A stretch of 64,000 bases of DNA from Aureobasidium sp. EXF-3400 (Eukaryota > Ascomycota > Dothideomycetes > Dothideales > Saccotheciaceae), in the NCBI GenBank assembly GCA_024195585.1, contig SWBL01000076.1:1-64000 (forward strand), read 5' to 3'. Every line of letters begins with the position of its first letter. Positions within the stretch are counted from its first letter, which is position 1. Position numbers and translations under genes: made by a program. Positions 12,156-23,905 of the stretch are shown piece after piece. Below the pieces are notes generated by a model. It did not search any database. It saw only the letters and a list, made by a program, of their open reading frames with translations, and had not been told where the DNA came from.

Positions 12156-12810
12156 TCTGTAGCTCGGCTCTTGACTCACAACTTATCTTATCTCATCAAT
12201 CATCTACTCACGCGACTCAGGACTTTCGGTGTGCTCATGACCCTGTCAACTTTTTCAACCCCTCCTCTATGCCAACACCACCGGACTAATGATGATTATC
12301 AATCATAATTCAGCTATAGAATGATGCTATCGCAGGGCTGGCATTGACAAACAGTTAATTCGCTGCTGTTAGTGCGCAATAACACCATGTTGCGAAAACA
12401 ATGAGTTCTCACCGTGAAGATGCGCTGTTCCACATTCAGAGCAGGGCACAAGTCAGGGTTCACTTGATCGCGTGATTACAAGAAAGGGCATTAAACAGAA
12501 CTTCATGGGATATCTACAGCCCTTGGCTCCTTAATCCGTGCTGTCCACTTGTACGACAGCAACAATACGATAGAAAAAACCTCACCTCCTACGCCTCTCC
12601 TCCGCCTCTCCTCCGCCAGCCCTACCCCCGCGCCGGTGTATCGCTCCGCCGACCCGGATATACGCCCGGCTGATTAGCATGCTAGACTTGTTTGTATGCA
12701 GTCGATCGAGCCACGAAGAATAACCCCAGTGAACCTCCGTGTAGTTTAGAATGCAAGTTTTGGAATGCTCGGATCTGTTAGGCTTTTTGCTCGACAGCCG
12801 CCATATTTCA
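12156..12810. other. Spacer holding the VAS1 promoter and CKA 3' region
   Basis: 655 bp between two minus-strand genes. It holds the promoter of VAS1 and the 3' untranslated region of the kinase gene. A short direct repeat lies at 12592-12613. Nothing else was recognised. Confidence 0.5.
12592..12613. repeat. Two tandem copies of an 11-bp C/T-rich unit
   Basis: The unit cgcctctcctc occurs twice without a gap and is followed by a partial third copy (cgcc). It lies in noncoding DNA upstream of VAS1, on the kinase 3' side. It may be only a simple-sequence tract. Confidence 0.6.
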
Positions 12811-14015
12811 TCATGAAGAACCTGAGTTCTGTTGCGCAGCTTGTCTGACAGGGCTGAAGTAGGCATGAGCCATAGCCTCCTTTGCAGTCAGTCGTTCCTA
12901 GGTACGGTTAGCAGTTGCATTTGTTGCGGAGCAGGGGTTTGCACTTACCTGATGATCGTACTTCAGCAGGTTGTCCAGGAAGTCAATCGCATCATTGCTG
13001 ACAAAGCGTTGATTGTCTGCGTTGACGAAGCTGTGCCAGTTCTTCTTGGGGAATCTGCCCAGGATGTCGTCGTACTGTGCGTCAAGCTCGATGTCGTACT
13101 TGTCCAGGTAATCGAAGAGATCTTCGGTACCCAGGACCTTGGCGATCTTAACAAGTTGATCGGAGTTGCTGTTTCCGTGGAAGAAGGGCTCTTTGCGGAA
13201 GATCATGGAAGCAAACATGGCACCCAGAGACCACATATCGAGCGAGTAGTCGTATTCCTGGTAATCAACCAAGAGTTCAGGACCCTTGAAGTAACGCGAA
13301 GCGACGCGGACGTTGTACTCTGTTCCGGCGTGGTAGAATTCGGCAAGACCCCAATCGATTAGGCGCAGCTTTCTCTTTTCATGATCAATCATAACGTTGT
13401 GAGGCTTGACATCGCGGTGCATGATTCCCTTGCTGTGGCAGAAGTCAAGGGCCTGGGCTGTGATCAGTAGACGAACAAGCATCAGGTTGGGCCGTAATAA
13501 TCACCTTGAGCAGCTCGAAGATGTAGAATCTGACATCGAAATCGGTGAACTTTGGGTACAGGCTTCGGAAGTCGGTGTTGTTGACATATTCGAAGATAAG
13601 GGAGGGGGTCTTGCTCTGCAAGGACAATGTCAGAATTGAGCCCAGGACAACAAGAGGGACAAACTCACCTGACTGTCACGAACAACATCGAGTAGACCAA
13701 CAATGTTCGGGCCTCCACTTAGGTTCTGGAGGATCTTGATCTCACGCTTGATCTTCTTCTTCTTGACAGGCTTGAGAACCTTAATGACGCATTTTTGGTA
13801 GTTGACGACGTTGATGCCCTCAAAGACCTCTGAGTACTTTCCGCGACCTGACCGTCAATGTTAGCTTACGGCGCTGCAGTAAGCATACGGGCAGGCGCAC
13901 CAATCTTGCGAACGACTTCGTAGTTCTCCAGAACACCCCAGGAGATGTTGACACTGTCGTAGTCCCAGTATGCACGAGGCATGTGCTGGTTTACGTCGGC
14001 GTAGACGCGAGCCAT
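12811..14015 (-). CDS. CKA1: Casein kinase 2 catalytic subunit alpha
   Basis: Constitutive acidophilic Ser/Thr kinase of nucleus and cytosol. Exons are 14015-13901, 13847-13669, 13615-13505, 13452-12949 and 12897-12811, giving 331 residues, the normal size. The start is [20 protein letters not shown]. The glycine loop is split by intron 1 ([13 protein letters not shown]), the ATP-binding lysine is in [20 protein letters not shown], the catalytic loop is HRDVKPHN, and the magnesium loop is DWG instead of DFG, the CK2 signature. The basic cluster KKKKIKR is the known substrate and beta-subunit regulatory patch. The last exon gives [20 protein letters not shown]. It is divergent from RPP1, with about 520 bp between starts. 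Confidence 0.96.
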
Positions 14016-14533
14016 GCTGGGCAGCAATGGCCGTTGGATGATGTGGCAGGCGCGCGAGGTGGAAAGAAACAGTGCCGAAAGCAGCAAGAAGTGAATGAGA
14101 TTGCGCACGCAACGACGGCCTTTGGACGACGAGGGGTAAAATGTGGATGTTGTGGTGATGGTGGTGGAGCACAGCAAAGCCGCTGCTGCATTAAACCATG
14201 ACATTGCGCAACTCTGCAGTCGCGGTCGCTTGCAAAAGCCCTGAGCTCCTTCCTGACTCGCGTGCCACAATTGCTCGAACAATTGACATTGACTGTCGGT
14301 TGTTTGTATTAAGAAGTCGTGCCATTAGACGCGTGACTACCTAAGCTGAATATCTACCTTTTTGCTTAGGTTAGGTCTGTCGAGGCAGTTGCAAAGGACC
14401 TCATTCTTGCTGCAGCTGATTCTTGTCGCGAGTCATGAGATCGTCCTCGAATTCTCAAAACTCCAGAACTTTGACATGTGAATATCCACCACACGACCGC
14501 CATCACCATGGACTGACCAAACCATGACCAGCC
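14016..14533. promoter_or_regulatory. Divergent promoter region, CKA1 / RPP1
   Basis: 518 bp between two outward-facing genes, so it must hold both promoters and leaders. No specific binding site is claimed. Confidence 0.55.
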
Positions 14534-15582
14534 ATGTTTTACGACCTAAATGTCGACTACAACCCGTCGACCAGCGATGCTGATTTGTCCAAGACTCTGG
14601 CCTTTCTCAGTGAATGTGAGCGCATTGGTTTTTTCAACCCGGCTCGTCTGGATTGTCGCTGATGTTCATCAGTAGGATACAATGTCATCGCCCTGAATCA
14701 TACCATCTCTGGCAGGCTGCCATCAGATCTCGTCAGTACCAATCAATATAGCCTAAAGTTGACAAAGCTAAGAGGCAGCAGTCCTGTGCCATTCCGGATC
14801 CTTTGCCATTCAAAACGCCCGCTTCTTTGACTATCCTCCGCCGCTGCACTCTGATCTTGTCCGAATCAGCCACCAACAACCGTCTAGGCGCCCTGGCGAA
14901 CAATTACGACATCCTCGCCTTGCGTCCCGTCGACGAGAAGACCTTTCAACATGCCTGCAGCACCGCTGATTGCGATCTGATCTCCCTCGACTTCACCCAA
15001 CGCTTGGGTTACCACTTCAAATTCAAGACTGTTTCCGAGGCTGTCAAGCGCGGCGTTCGCTTCGAAATCGCATACAGCCAGCCCTTGTTGGCAGATCCGG
15101 CTGCCAAAAGGAACCTCATCAGTAACGCGACCGGCTTGATTCGCGCAACCAGAGGTGGTCGTGGTATAATAATCAGTAGCGAGGCCACTAAAGCCGTCGG
15201 CTGCCGTGCACCTTGGGATGTTGTCAACCTCGCAGCCATCTGGGGGCTGGCTCAGGATCGCGGCTATGAAGCTGTCAGCAAAGAGGCTCGGAGTGTTGTT
15301 GTCAGCGCTAAGCTGAAGAGGACCAGCTTCAGAGGCGTGGTGGATGTCGTATATGGAGGCGAAAAGCCTGCAGCCAAAGAGCAACATGAAAAGCAAGGCC
15401 AGAAAGACAAGACCAAGGTCGCTCTTCTCAAGGATAACGGAGCGAAGAAGAGAAAGGCTGACGAGGTCGAAGACACCACAACAGATGGTTCGGAAAAGCC
15501 CATCTCGAAGCGAGAGCAAAAGAGAAGAGCCCACAAGGCTAAGATGGAGAGCCTGGGTCAAACTACAGCTCCCGCTCCATGA
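14534..15582 (+). CDS. RPP1: RNase P / RNase MRP subunit p30
   Basis: Protein subunit of the nuclear ribonucleoproteins that trim tRNA 5' leaders and process rRNA. Exons are 14534-14615, 14673-14731 and 14779-15582, giving 314 residues. The start MFYDLNVDYNP is the family's PHP-like beginning. LGYNVIALNHTISG is made by joining exons 1 and 2. Further family blocks are NNYDILALRPVDEKTFQHAC, CDLISLDFTQRLGYHFKFKT and the region around VKRGVRFEIAYSQPLLADPA. The last 70 residues are a lysine-rich, charged tail probably disordered and nuclear. The acceptor of intron 2 is a NAGNAG pair (gcagcag), so one glutamine at the junction may be optional. Confidence 0.92.
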
Positions 15583-15725
15583 ATTACAGAACAAAAAACG
15601 AAATAACCAACAAGAAATGCTGAACACCTTTCATCATGCGTCATTGTAAATTTTCCGATCCAAAACACTCTTTCTTTACTGTGGTTCTATACAAAGACGC
15701 CGACCCAATGCATTTTCCGCCGCGA

Positions 15726-18263
15726 TCATGTCCCGCGCCCGTGGCTGGGGCTTCCTGGCCCATCGCCTGCGTCGTCCCGGTAGCTTTGCTCGTGCTCGTG
15801 ACCGTGCTCTTCATCGTCTCCAACACTGAACACGTCTTCTTCATCGCTATCCTCTGCAAATGCATCGTACAATTCACCTGCTCTTCGCTTGCCCTTTGCC
15901 TTTGCGCTCATGCCATTGGCACCACCAGCTCCTCTGGTTCCTTCATCGTCGATGTCTTCTTCGTTAAGCATCTCGAATTCATACTCGTCACGCGCGTTGC
16001 GCTGTCTTCTGCGCTTGGTGAGGATATACCAGATGGTAAGAGACGTGCAGAAGACTGCGATGAGCGCTAGTGCACCATATATCCAGACCTGGGTGCGCTT
16101 GGAAGCGCCAAAAGTGGGGAACGGCGATGGGAGGAAGTTAGACTCTGGCTTTTCGCTGACTTCATCTTCTTCAGCATCAGGCTTGGATGTTGGCTCCGGT
16201 GTTGGCTCTGCGCTCGTCGCTGATGTTGGTTCTGCTGCAGGGGCAGTAGTAGTGGACACTTTGCTGTTGACAGGCCTGTCGATGTGATCCGTGGGATTTC
16301 CTTGAGGCTCGCCAGTGACTGCAGGGTGGTCGACGCTCGTAGTGGCTCCTCCGATGCTGGTAGTCTCGATGTCGTGGTTATCGTCATCATGCTCATCAGG
16401 CAATGGTAATAGCTCCTGTTTGTCGCCGTCGATAGACTCGCCAAAAAACTTCAAGTGCCAATCGACAAATTTACCAGTATGTCCATTCTTCGTCGAGTCC
16501 TTGACTATCACAGTCCATTTTCCTACTCCGCTCTCACCCCAGTGAGCAACCGACATGAAGGTCCAGTCATTGTATCCAGAATTTGCTTCGTCTCTGCGAC
16601 GATTAGTTGCAATGTATGAGACGATACCTGATGGCGAGCGTAGTTCGACGCTGAGATCACCACGGCGGGTATGTTCGACGTTCATGGTCACTGTGACATG
16701 CTCAATACGTTCCAGATTGGCATCTTTTAGCATTTGTTCAGTCACCTCAAAGCTGGAAGCTATTCCTTTTTCGCCCTCAGGAATATCGTGTCTGACATGC
16801 ATCCAGGGTGAGAAGAACCATGCTTGAGGCTTGACATTGGTCCAGTTCCTGGCGGCTTCCACAATTGCATAGGCATCTATCTTGCCGTAGCCAGAAGCAT
16901 GGCTGAACCGGCGTCCAAGAGGAGTGTCTTGCCAGTCGTCCTCTGGCTGATCGATTGGGATAGCAGTGAGGACAGTGAGCCATTGGATGTCGCGCCAAGT
17001 GAGATCAGGTCTGACCTCAAGCACCAGGGCATATATACCCGCGACCAGCGGGCCAGCGGCTGACGTGCCACCATGGCCGACGTAGCACTGATTCGCCCCG
17101 ACATCGGTTGTATGAATGGCATCACCAGAGCCTGAACTGTATGTCACTACCAATTGAGCCGAACATTTCTCGCTGTAGTATGGGTGCAAGCCTTTGCGGT
17201 CGATACCACCGACGGACACACTGTAGATGCTGTTGGTATAGCCGTCGAAATTGCAATTGTCGTCGTTGGCAGCACCATTGCCAATGGCAAAGACGAAGAT
17301 ACTACCAAGACCCTGGCGGCCATCCTGAACGCCAGCAACCATAGCTCTTTTGATTATGATGCCCGGTGCTTCCATACTTTGACCGTCATCCGGAGGACCC
17401 CATGAACACGAGTAAATTTGGTTCTCCTGATAAGCGTAATTCAGAGCAAGAGCTTCGTCCAATTCGGTGAGAGCGCCAGACAGGATACGCACACCAGCGA
17501 CCTTAGAGTCGTAGGCCACACCTACACCACAGACGTCGTTCCTCACAGCAGCGACTTCACCAGCACAACGAGTGCCATGATGGTCATCAGAAAGTCTTGG
17601 TTTTGGTTCATCAACATGGTCGTTGAAGTCATGGGAACCAGCAGCAAAGTAATTGTCGCGTAGATCGTCGCTGTCCATGTCCAAACCATCATCAACGATG
17701 CACACGGTGGAATTCTTTCCAGTGATACCTTGAAGCCAAACTCCTGTGACATTGATGTCGTGTCCAAGCTGAATAGGGTTGTACAAATGCCATTGGTCCA
17801 TGAATATAGGGTCCTCGATATCCAAGCTCTTTGCAATATCCAATCCTTTTTGTACTTGAGAGTCGGCAAGCTGCTTGTCGGCACGGGTGTCTAATTCGGC
17901 AGACTGCGGTGGAGGTACACGCTTGAACAAGCGCAAGCGACGCTCCTGCTTTCTGTTGAGTAGAACATCATCTAAGACATGACGACGATCCCATCCAGCC
18001 TGTCTCTTTCTCCTTAGACGCTTCAAGTCCTGCTTGGCTTCATGTATGACGTCCTGCGAGGCCTTTGGTGCTTTGAAGACGTAGTGGTCCTTGAGCGAGT
18101 GGATAGCACTGTCGAGATGGAATCCGAGGTGAGTTGCTACGGTATCCGGAGAGACATGTGGCGAAAGGTGGACAGCATAATAATCGTAGTTGTCATAGTC
18201 GGGCTTGGTCAAGGCTACGCTGGACGCAGCCAGCTGCAAGAGGAAGAGGAGAGGGAAGCGCAT
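15726..18263 (-). CDS. KEX2: Kexin, subtilisin-like proprotein convertase of the late Golgi
   Basis: Cleaves secretory proproteins after Lys-Arg or Arg-Arg. Intronless, 845 residues. Signal peptide MRFPLLFLLQLAASSVALT; proregion ending in a self-processing site at LFKR (residue 115). The catalytic triad is visible: Asp191 in CIVDDGLD, His229 in DDHHGTRCAGE, Ser401 in GHGGTSAAGP, with Asn329 in FAIGNGAAND as the oxyanion residue. The P domain follows, with HTRRGDLSVELRSPSG and GKWTVIVKDSTKNGH. Then come a Ser/Thr/Pro-rich stalk, a membrane segment near WIYGALALIAVFCTSL, and an acidic cytosolic tail with YEFEMLNEEDIDDE that probably carries Golgi retrieval signals. The ATG at 18263 was chosen; the frame is open a little further but without another ATG. 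It converges with RPP1, only 143 bp apart. Confidence 0.97.
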   Translation of the reverse strand: MRFPLLFLLQLAASSVALTKPDYDNYDYYAVHLSPHVSPDTVATHLGFHLDSAIHSLKDHYVFKAPKASQDVIHEAKQDLKRLRRKRQAGWDRRHVLDDVLLNRKQERRLRLFKRVPPPQSAELDTRADKQLADSQVQKGLDIAKSLDIEDPIFMDQWHLYNPIQLGHDINVTGVWLQGITGKNSTVCIVDDGLDMDSDDLRDNYFAAGSHDFNDHVDEPKPRLSDDHHGTRCAGEVAAVRNDVCGVGVAYDSKVAGVRILSGALTELDEALALNYAYQENQIYSCSWGPPDDGQSMEAPGIIIKRAMVAGVQDGRQGLGSIFVFAIGNGAANDDNCNFDGYTNSIYSVSVGGIDRKGLHPYYSEKCSAQLVVTYSSGSGDAIHTTDVGANQCYVGHGGTSAAGPLVAGIYALVLEVRPDLTWRDIQWLTVLTAIPIDQPEDDWQDTPLGRRFSHASGYGKIDAYAIVEAARNWTNVKPQAWFFSPWMHVRHDIPEGEKGIASSFEVTEQMLKDANLERIEHVTVTMNVEHTRRGDLSVELRSPSGIVSYIATNRRRDEANSGYNDWTFMSVAHWGESGVGKWTVIVKDSTKNGHTGKFVDWHLKFFGESIDGDKQELLPLPDEHDDDNHDIETTSIGGATTSVDHPAVTGEPQGNPTDHIDRPVNSKVSTTTAPAAEPTSATSAEPTPEPTSKPDAEEDEVSEKPESNFLPSPFPTFGASKRTQVWIYGALALIAVFCTSLTIWYILTKRRRQRNARDEYEFEMLNEEDIDDEGTRGAGGANGMSAKAKGKRRAGELYDAFAEDSDEEDVFSVGDDEEHGHEHEQSYRDDAGDGPGSPSHGRGT

Positions 18264-18927
18264 GGTCGAGTCGAGAGTTTGCAAGTCCAGTCAGAATCAG
18301 TCTAGATGCATGATGGTTGAAACATGAAAAATTTGGCGAACAAAGGACGGAAAGGGGGCTCAATACAGGTCGTCGTCCATGTCAAAGCATTGTCAGCTGC
18401 TGAGAGAGCGGAGTAGTTACGGAGAGCTGCAGCAGTGCTCAAAGAAGCCTCCGTGTCAGGCTTGGCACCGAAAGAGCCTACAGCAACCGTTTTTGGGCCC
18501 TGGATGGACAGCATGCCAGGTTGCCGTCCTTTTCAGATCTTGATTGTGCTTGATTACTGTACACGGCACTGCACACGTGCAAGCGCAATCAACTTCTATC
18601 GACCTTGCTCGATGCGATTCGCATGGTGCTTTCCTCCAAGCCCGCCCCGTGCTCCGGAACACCAGCCACCGAACTGCAAGCGCTTCCTCTTCTGCCATGA
18701 TATCGTGTCTGCACATCACCAACTTTCATCTATTTCCCGCCCTGTCTTCTTTCCCAAGCTGCCTGTATATAGCCCATCCAAACTCACCGACCTTTCTCCT
18801 TTGCCTTTTCTGTCGCCGCATCCGTGACGTCTGCCTCCTGTGACTCGACTTTCTGCGTCTTATCAAAACTTAACATGTCAAAAGACCGCTGATACCTTCT
18901 TGAATAGAATGTCACCTTCGGCGTACC
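18264..18927. promoter_or_regulatory. Divergent promoter region, KEX2 / PhoD-like gene
   Basis: 664 bp between outward-facing genes. The part near the PhoD-like gene is rich in C and T and carries two short upstream reading frames, listed separately. Confidence 0.5.
18875..18892 (+). promoter_or_regulatory. Upstream reading frame 1 before the PhoD-like gene
   Basis: ATG followed by four sense codons and TGA (product MSKDR). It ends 36 bp before the main ATG. It matters only if the transcript start lies upstream, which the sequence cannot show. Confidence 0.4.
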
Positions 18928-18938
18928 ATGGACACTAG
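18909..18938 (+). promoter_or_regulatory. Upstream reading frame 2, overlapping the PhoD-like start
   Basis: ATG followed by eight codons and TAG (product MSPSAYHGH). It overlaps the main ATG at 18928 in another frame, so a ribosome starting here would miss the main start. This is the arrangement expected to lower translation. Confidence 0.45.
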
Positions 18939-21900
18939 ACGAAACAGTGGCTCTTATGCCACGCCAACCGACTACTTTACCCATCATGATCCTAATCCAA
19001 CTGTTTATGTTCCAAAATCTCGCAAGTCAGACGCACATAATGGCCCAAACCGTCTACTAGAGCCACTTCCCCAACTTGATACTCGAGGTGCCTCAACACA
19101 CAAAAATCTCGCTTTTGACGAGTCCCCTATCTCACCTCAAAATGCAACTCGCCATCGTTCAAATCACGGCACCGTCTCTGGCAGGTCACCCCTTCAAAAG
19201 CTGGAGGGCAAACTCGACAACATCAGCAAAGAAGAGAAGCGAGCTCGAATCGAAAACGCCGAGTACCGTGCTCGTCAGAAATCATCCGCAAATCAGTCCC
19301 GAAGGATTCACGACGGACACCACCCGACTTCGTCTTACAATCCAGATGCGGGCTACCGTCGTCATGGACGAAGGCATTCGTCTGCGCCATCACCAGCAAC
19401 AGAGTACGACGGAAGCATGCAACAAGGACGACCCTCGCTGGATTATGGAGGACGTCCCTCTCATGTCGTGAATTCAGATCAACTAGACGCCAATCAAAAG
19501 TTCAGGCGGGCCTCTAACGCTCTGAGGACACAGAGTCAGGCACAAACCACAGGAGAGGGCTATAGCTATCCCGAACACTCAAGACCGGCCGAAGTTCAAA
19601 CCCAACCGGAGAGATCAAACTCAAAGAGCTATCGCCACCGAGCGCGTGACGCTGGCTATGCTGGAGCTGCTGCCGCTGCTGCTATGCCGTTCCCCAATAC
19701 CCACGGACAGGATGGTATTGTTAGCCAGGAACATGGTCGGCGCCTTTCCGGTCACTACGATGAAGCTCGTTTGGCTAGTCGTGACAGGCCTCACAATTCC
19801 AATCAGCATAACAACTTTCGAGGCCCGCCTGCAGGCCAGGATGATACATCACGTATTCCTGACGCCCAACAGTCGTTGCATACCTCGCGCGTAGGAGCGA
19901 GCGGAGGCATAAGAGCTGCTGTCCAGCACCAGGACCCGGATCCTGTCCCACCCAAGTCCGTCAGAACTGGCCATAAGCATGGACCTGCGTACAACATTCC
20001 TCCCCAGACCGCGGGGGGACAGGATGCGAGAGACTATGTAGGGTTCTCTGATGTCCAGCCTGTAGCTCCTCCTCAGGACGACCGATCTGCAAACCGGCAC
20101 CATCATCACGGTGTCAGCAACTTGTTTCACCGCCACCAGCATAAGGATGGAACCTATCGAAAGAGACCCGAGCTTCAAGAATGGCGTCAGGGCGGAGTGG
20201 CAAGATTACTCGCCGATGATCACAATGTTCAAGATTCAGTAAAAGCTACTGCTCACATGAACACTCCCTGGTGGGATGGTAGAGGATCGCGAAAGAGCGT
20301 CCCGGCACAGGACAGCTCAGGGGTCTATGACGGCACATACGACGAACCGGCAAAGGCTTTCCGGCCACCACTGTTCCTGAAATGTGGCCCGTTGTTGCGA
20401 TATACTGGCATGCGCCGAGAAAAAACTTCGCAAACGAACCGTACTGGTCATGTTGAGAAAGAGATCTGGAGAGGCACCGTGATGATTGTTACCCAGGATG
20501 AGCACTCCTCATATGAGGATATCCCAACGCTTCGACTGTTCGCGCAATCGATGGAATTGTTACCACCACTCTCGGCAGAGCACCAACACGATCCGCCGCC
20601 TGAGTATCTTGATCCGATCGCTGGCCAGATGAAAATCTCTCGAACCGGACAACCACTTTTTGTGAGACCTGTAACCGCTCTTGAGGATTCTGTCGACCTT
20701 TCTCGTGTTGAGAACGAGTCTGGTTTGTTTGAGCGAACAAAATCATCCGATCACGAATCTCAGCAAAACCATGGTCCTGACAACACGCGCGAGAGACCTC
20801 GGATCCGAGCTCGTGACGGCGAGAAGGCTGGTAAATATCGTGAAGTCAAGGCTGTCCGTTTGCACAGAGAACGCGGAGTGACCTTTTGGCGATTCAATCT
20901 TGAGATTGAACTTGGAGTAAAACAAGCGCGAGTTGCGTATCGGATCAATCGAGGTCCAGCTATCGGCTTCTGGGTTCCAGGAAGGAGCCAAAGTATGAAC
21001 ATCATGTTCCATTCTTGTAACGGCTTCAGCTTGTCCGTGAACTCGAATGAGTTTACTGGGCCAGATCCTCTTTGGCGAAACGTTCTGAACAAACACCAAT
21101 CGAGACCTTTTCACGTCATGCTTGGTGGCGGAGATCAGATCTATAACGATGCCGCCATGCGTGATACAACGTACTTCAAAGAATGGCTGCAAACCAAGAA
21201 TCCGGAGCATAAGCACAGAGCCGACTTCACAGAAGAGATGCAAGACGAGTTGGAAACATTTTACCTCGACAGGTATAGTATGTGGTTCTCCCAAGGCCTG
21301 TTTGGTATGGCCAACAGCCAAATCCCAATGGTGAACATCTGGGACGATCATGACATTATTGACGTAAGTCTTCTGATGGCCATCATGTGTATGTGCTGAC
21401 TTGTCTCCAGGGTTACGGATCTTATCCACATCATTTCATGAGCACCAGGATATTCACTGGCCTGGGCGCGGTTGCCTTCAAATACTATATGCTTTTCCAG
21501 CATCAGAGTGTAGTGTCTGAGACCCAACGCGATGAGCCCTCATGGGTATTGGGTGCATCTCCAGGACCATACATAAACGAGCTCAGTCGTAGTATTTTCA
21601 TGTTCCTTGGACGCAAGATTGCGTTCTTAGGGTTAGATTGCCGGACCGAAAGAATGAGAGACGAAATATTGAGCCAGCAAAGCTACGACATTGTGTTCGA
21701 CCGATGTCGATCGGAAATTATCAAAGGAGAAACCAAACATCTCATCGTCCTGCTTGGTGTACCGATCGCATATCCAAGACTCAATTTCCTGGAAAACATC
21801 TTGACATCGAGGGTTATGGACCCGATCAAGGCAATTGGCCGGACTGGTCTTCTGGGTGGGTTTGTCAACAAATTCGACGGCGGTGTTGAGATTCTGGATG

Positions 21901-23519
21901 ATCTCGATGACCATTGGACCGCTAAGCATCACAAACTAGAGAGGAACTGGTTTATCCAAGAGCTTCAAGAGCTCGCAGCCAGCAAATCTGTACGAATCAC
22001 TATCCTTGGAGGCGACGTACATTTGGGTGCAGTAGGACAGTTCTACACAAAGAAGAAGCTGGGTGTTCCTAAAGACATAGACCATCGGTACATGCCCAAC
22101 GTTGTGTCTTCTGCGATTGTCAACACGCCTCCGCCAAATATCATGGGTGATGTGCTTAATAAGCGCAACAAGGTGCACCATCTGGATGCAGAGACTGATG
22201 AGGACATGATTCCGATGTTCGAGCATGATGTTAATGGCAAGGCTCGAAACAATCTTCATCTACTGCCCAGGCGAAACTTCTGCAGCATCAGAGAATATAT
22301 TCCAGGCTCAACTCCCCCTCCTTCTCCAGGCGCGGAACAGCTGCCTTCAAATTCGCAAGATTATGCTTCGATAAGTCGGCAATATCCACCCGGTTCGATG
22401 GCAAGATCTGCTTCGGCCAATCGCGGAGGATTCCGTCCTGGTAATCTGGTGCGCAGACTCTCAGGTGCGTCAGCAAAACAAAAGCAGCCGGCCATGGCGA
22501 GTGGTGAAGTTCGCTCTATGGAAGCTTATGGGCCAAACGAGGCGAGAGGTAGCGCACCGCCACGCAATAACAACGATGCTGGATCTTATTTCCCCCAGAA
22601 AAGCTCTAGGCCAACCAACCACTTCCACAGGAGACCTACAGATCTCTCAGAGAAAGATGCCCTCAAAGCAAGTGCCAGAGGTGGACCGGAAGGCGAACAA
22701 TTTGGACATATCAACCTTGAGAGTGGTTTAGATATCTGTCTCAACATGGAGGTCGATCAGAAAGATCCTGCAGGTGTCACCAGGCCGTACAGGTTATTGG
22801 TGCCTGCTTTGTGGTACGAAGGAGGCGCCGACATAAACACAGCCAGGTTCAGGTCAAGAGGGGCTTCCATGATAGATCGCTTGAGAGGCAAATCGGTCCA
22901 CAGATCACCCAGTTTCGAAGAGTACTCCTCAGAGAGCAATAGCAGCCGCGATAGCTCAGATAGTTTTGATGGGCCACCACCCAGAAGACTGGATGATAGA
23001 GCTCTCAACTCAAGACTTCCGACAAGCGAACGCCAGCCAGCCGCTGACAACAGAAGCAGAGGCCACACTCAAAGTTATGATGGACCTTCTGACACAGACA
23101 GACTTAATAAAGAGATTGGACCACCTCCTTCTCGTCACCACCACCCTGCCTTGGCGGGCACAGCGAATGATAAAGCCCGCGAGGCCTCACTCCAACCTCC
23201 AATCGGACCTCATCCTTCGGAGCTTCCAACTCGCGAGAAACACTCCTGGAATCCGTTCGGACGTCGACAGCAGCATGAACCCAAAATCAACGATCCAAGA
23301 TATGACGATGTCTATACAGATTCAGAGGGAAGTTTTGTTGAATCAGAATTGGATGATGATCACTATCAACAGCAGCCACGAGGTCGCAGACCAAGCATTG
23401 CGGATCGTATCTTTGGTAGAAATGGTACACAAGAACACGAAGACAGAGCAAACGTCGAAGCGCCGTCCCTTAGACAGCAAGACGTCGTGAAGAAGCCAGG
23501 ATGGAAGATTTGGAAATAA
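18928..23519 (+). CDS. Large PhoD-like phosphatase-domain protein
   Basis: 1514 residues from exons 18928-21363 and 21411-23519 (intron GTAAGT...CTCCAG). The first 430 residues are polar and His/Gln/Arg-rich, probably disordered. The PhoD-like metallophosphatase core then appears: LGGGDQIYNDAAMRDTTYF, MVNIWDDHDIIDGYGSY (metal-binding Asp and His, rebuilt across the intron), FLGLDCRTERM and RITILGGDVHLGAVGQFY. The C-terminal 400 residues are again low-complexity with acidic and basic patches. Fungal homologues of this layout exist but I know of no defined substrate; phosphodiester or phosphomonoester hydrolysis is inferred from the domain. There is no signal peptide, so it is probably cytosolic or membrane-associated. 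The leader carries upstream reading frames. Confidence 0.85.
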
Positions 23520-23905
23520 GGAGTCTTGAATGATAGGCTCAGATACTCTTCGAGAAGCGTAGTTGATGTTAGTATTGTGTATACCCATTTGTAATTTGCA
23601 CTTTCTTGTCTCAAGTTGATTTTCCACAGACTACGATCACAATGTTTCAGTTTCCTGTGACCTCATTATTGCTCTTGAAGCTATACTATCCCACACGCTC
23701 GCACTTCTTACCGAACCATGTATACAGTACTGCAGATCTGGGGCATGAAGGTGCGGGGTCAAGTGGAGATGCAAAGGTATACAACCGAACTTATTGGATT
23801 GGATGGTGCCATCAAAACGGGAAAATGCAGAGGATCAGCACATATATAGCAGTTCAAGTAGCCACTTGATCCTCTCTCCCTCGCGTCTTCATCTTTCATC
23901 TCAAC
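23520..23905. other. Spacer before the permease gene
   Basis: Same-strand spacer with the 3' end of the PhoD-like gene and the permease promoter. No other signal was seen. Confidence 0.45.

Noticed and set aside
12592..12620. Short C/T repeat considered as a CRISPR or satellite
   Set aside because: Only two full 11-bp copies without spacers, in a eukaryotic genome; a simple-sequence tract is enough.
14884..15627. 247-codon open frame antisense to RPP1
   Set aside because: RPP1 is secure on the other strand; the antisense product is low-complexity Leu/Ser with no family match.
18264..18284. In-frame extension of kexin upstream of 18263
   Set aside because: It has no ATG; the ATG at 18263 gives a clean signal peptide.
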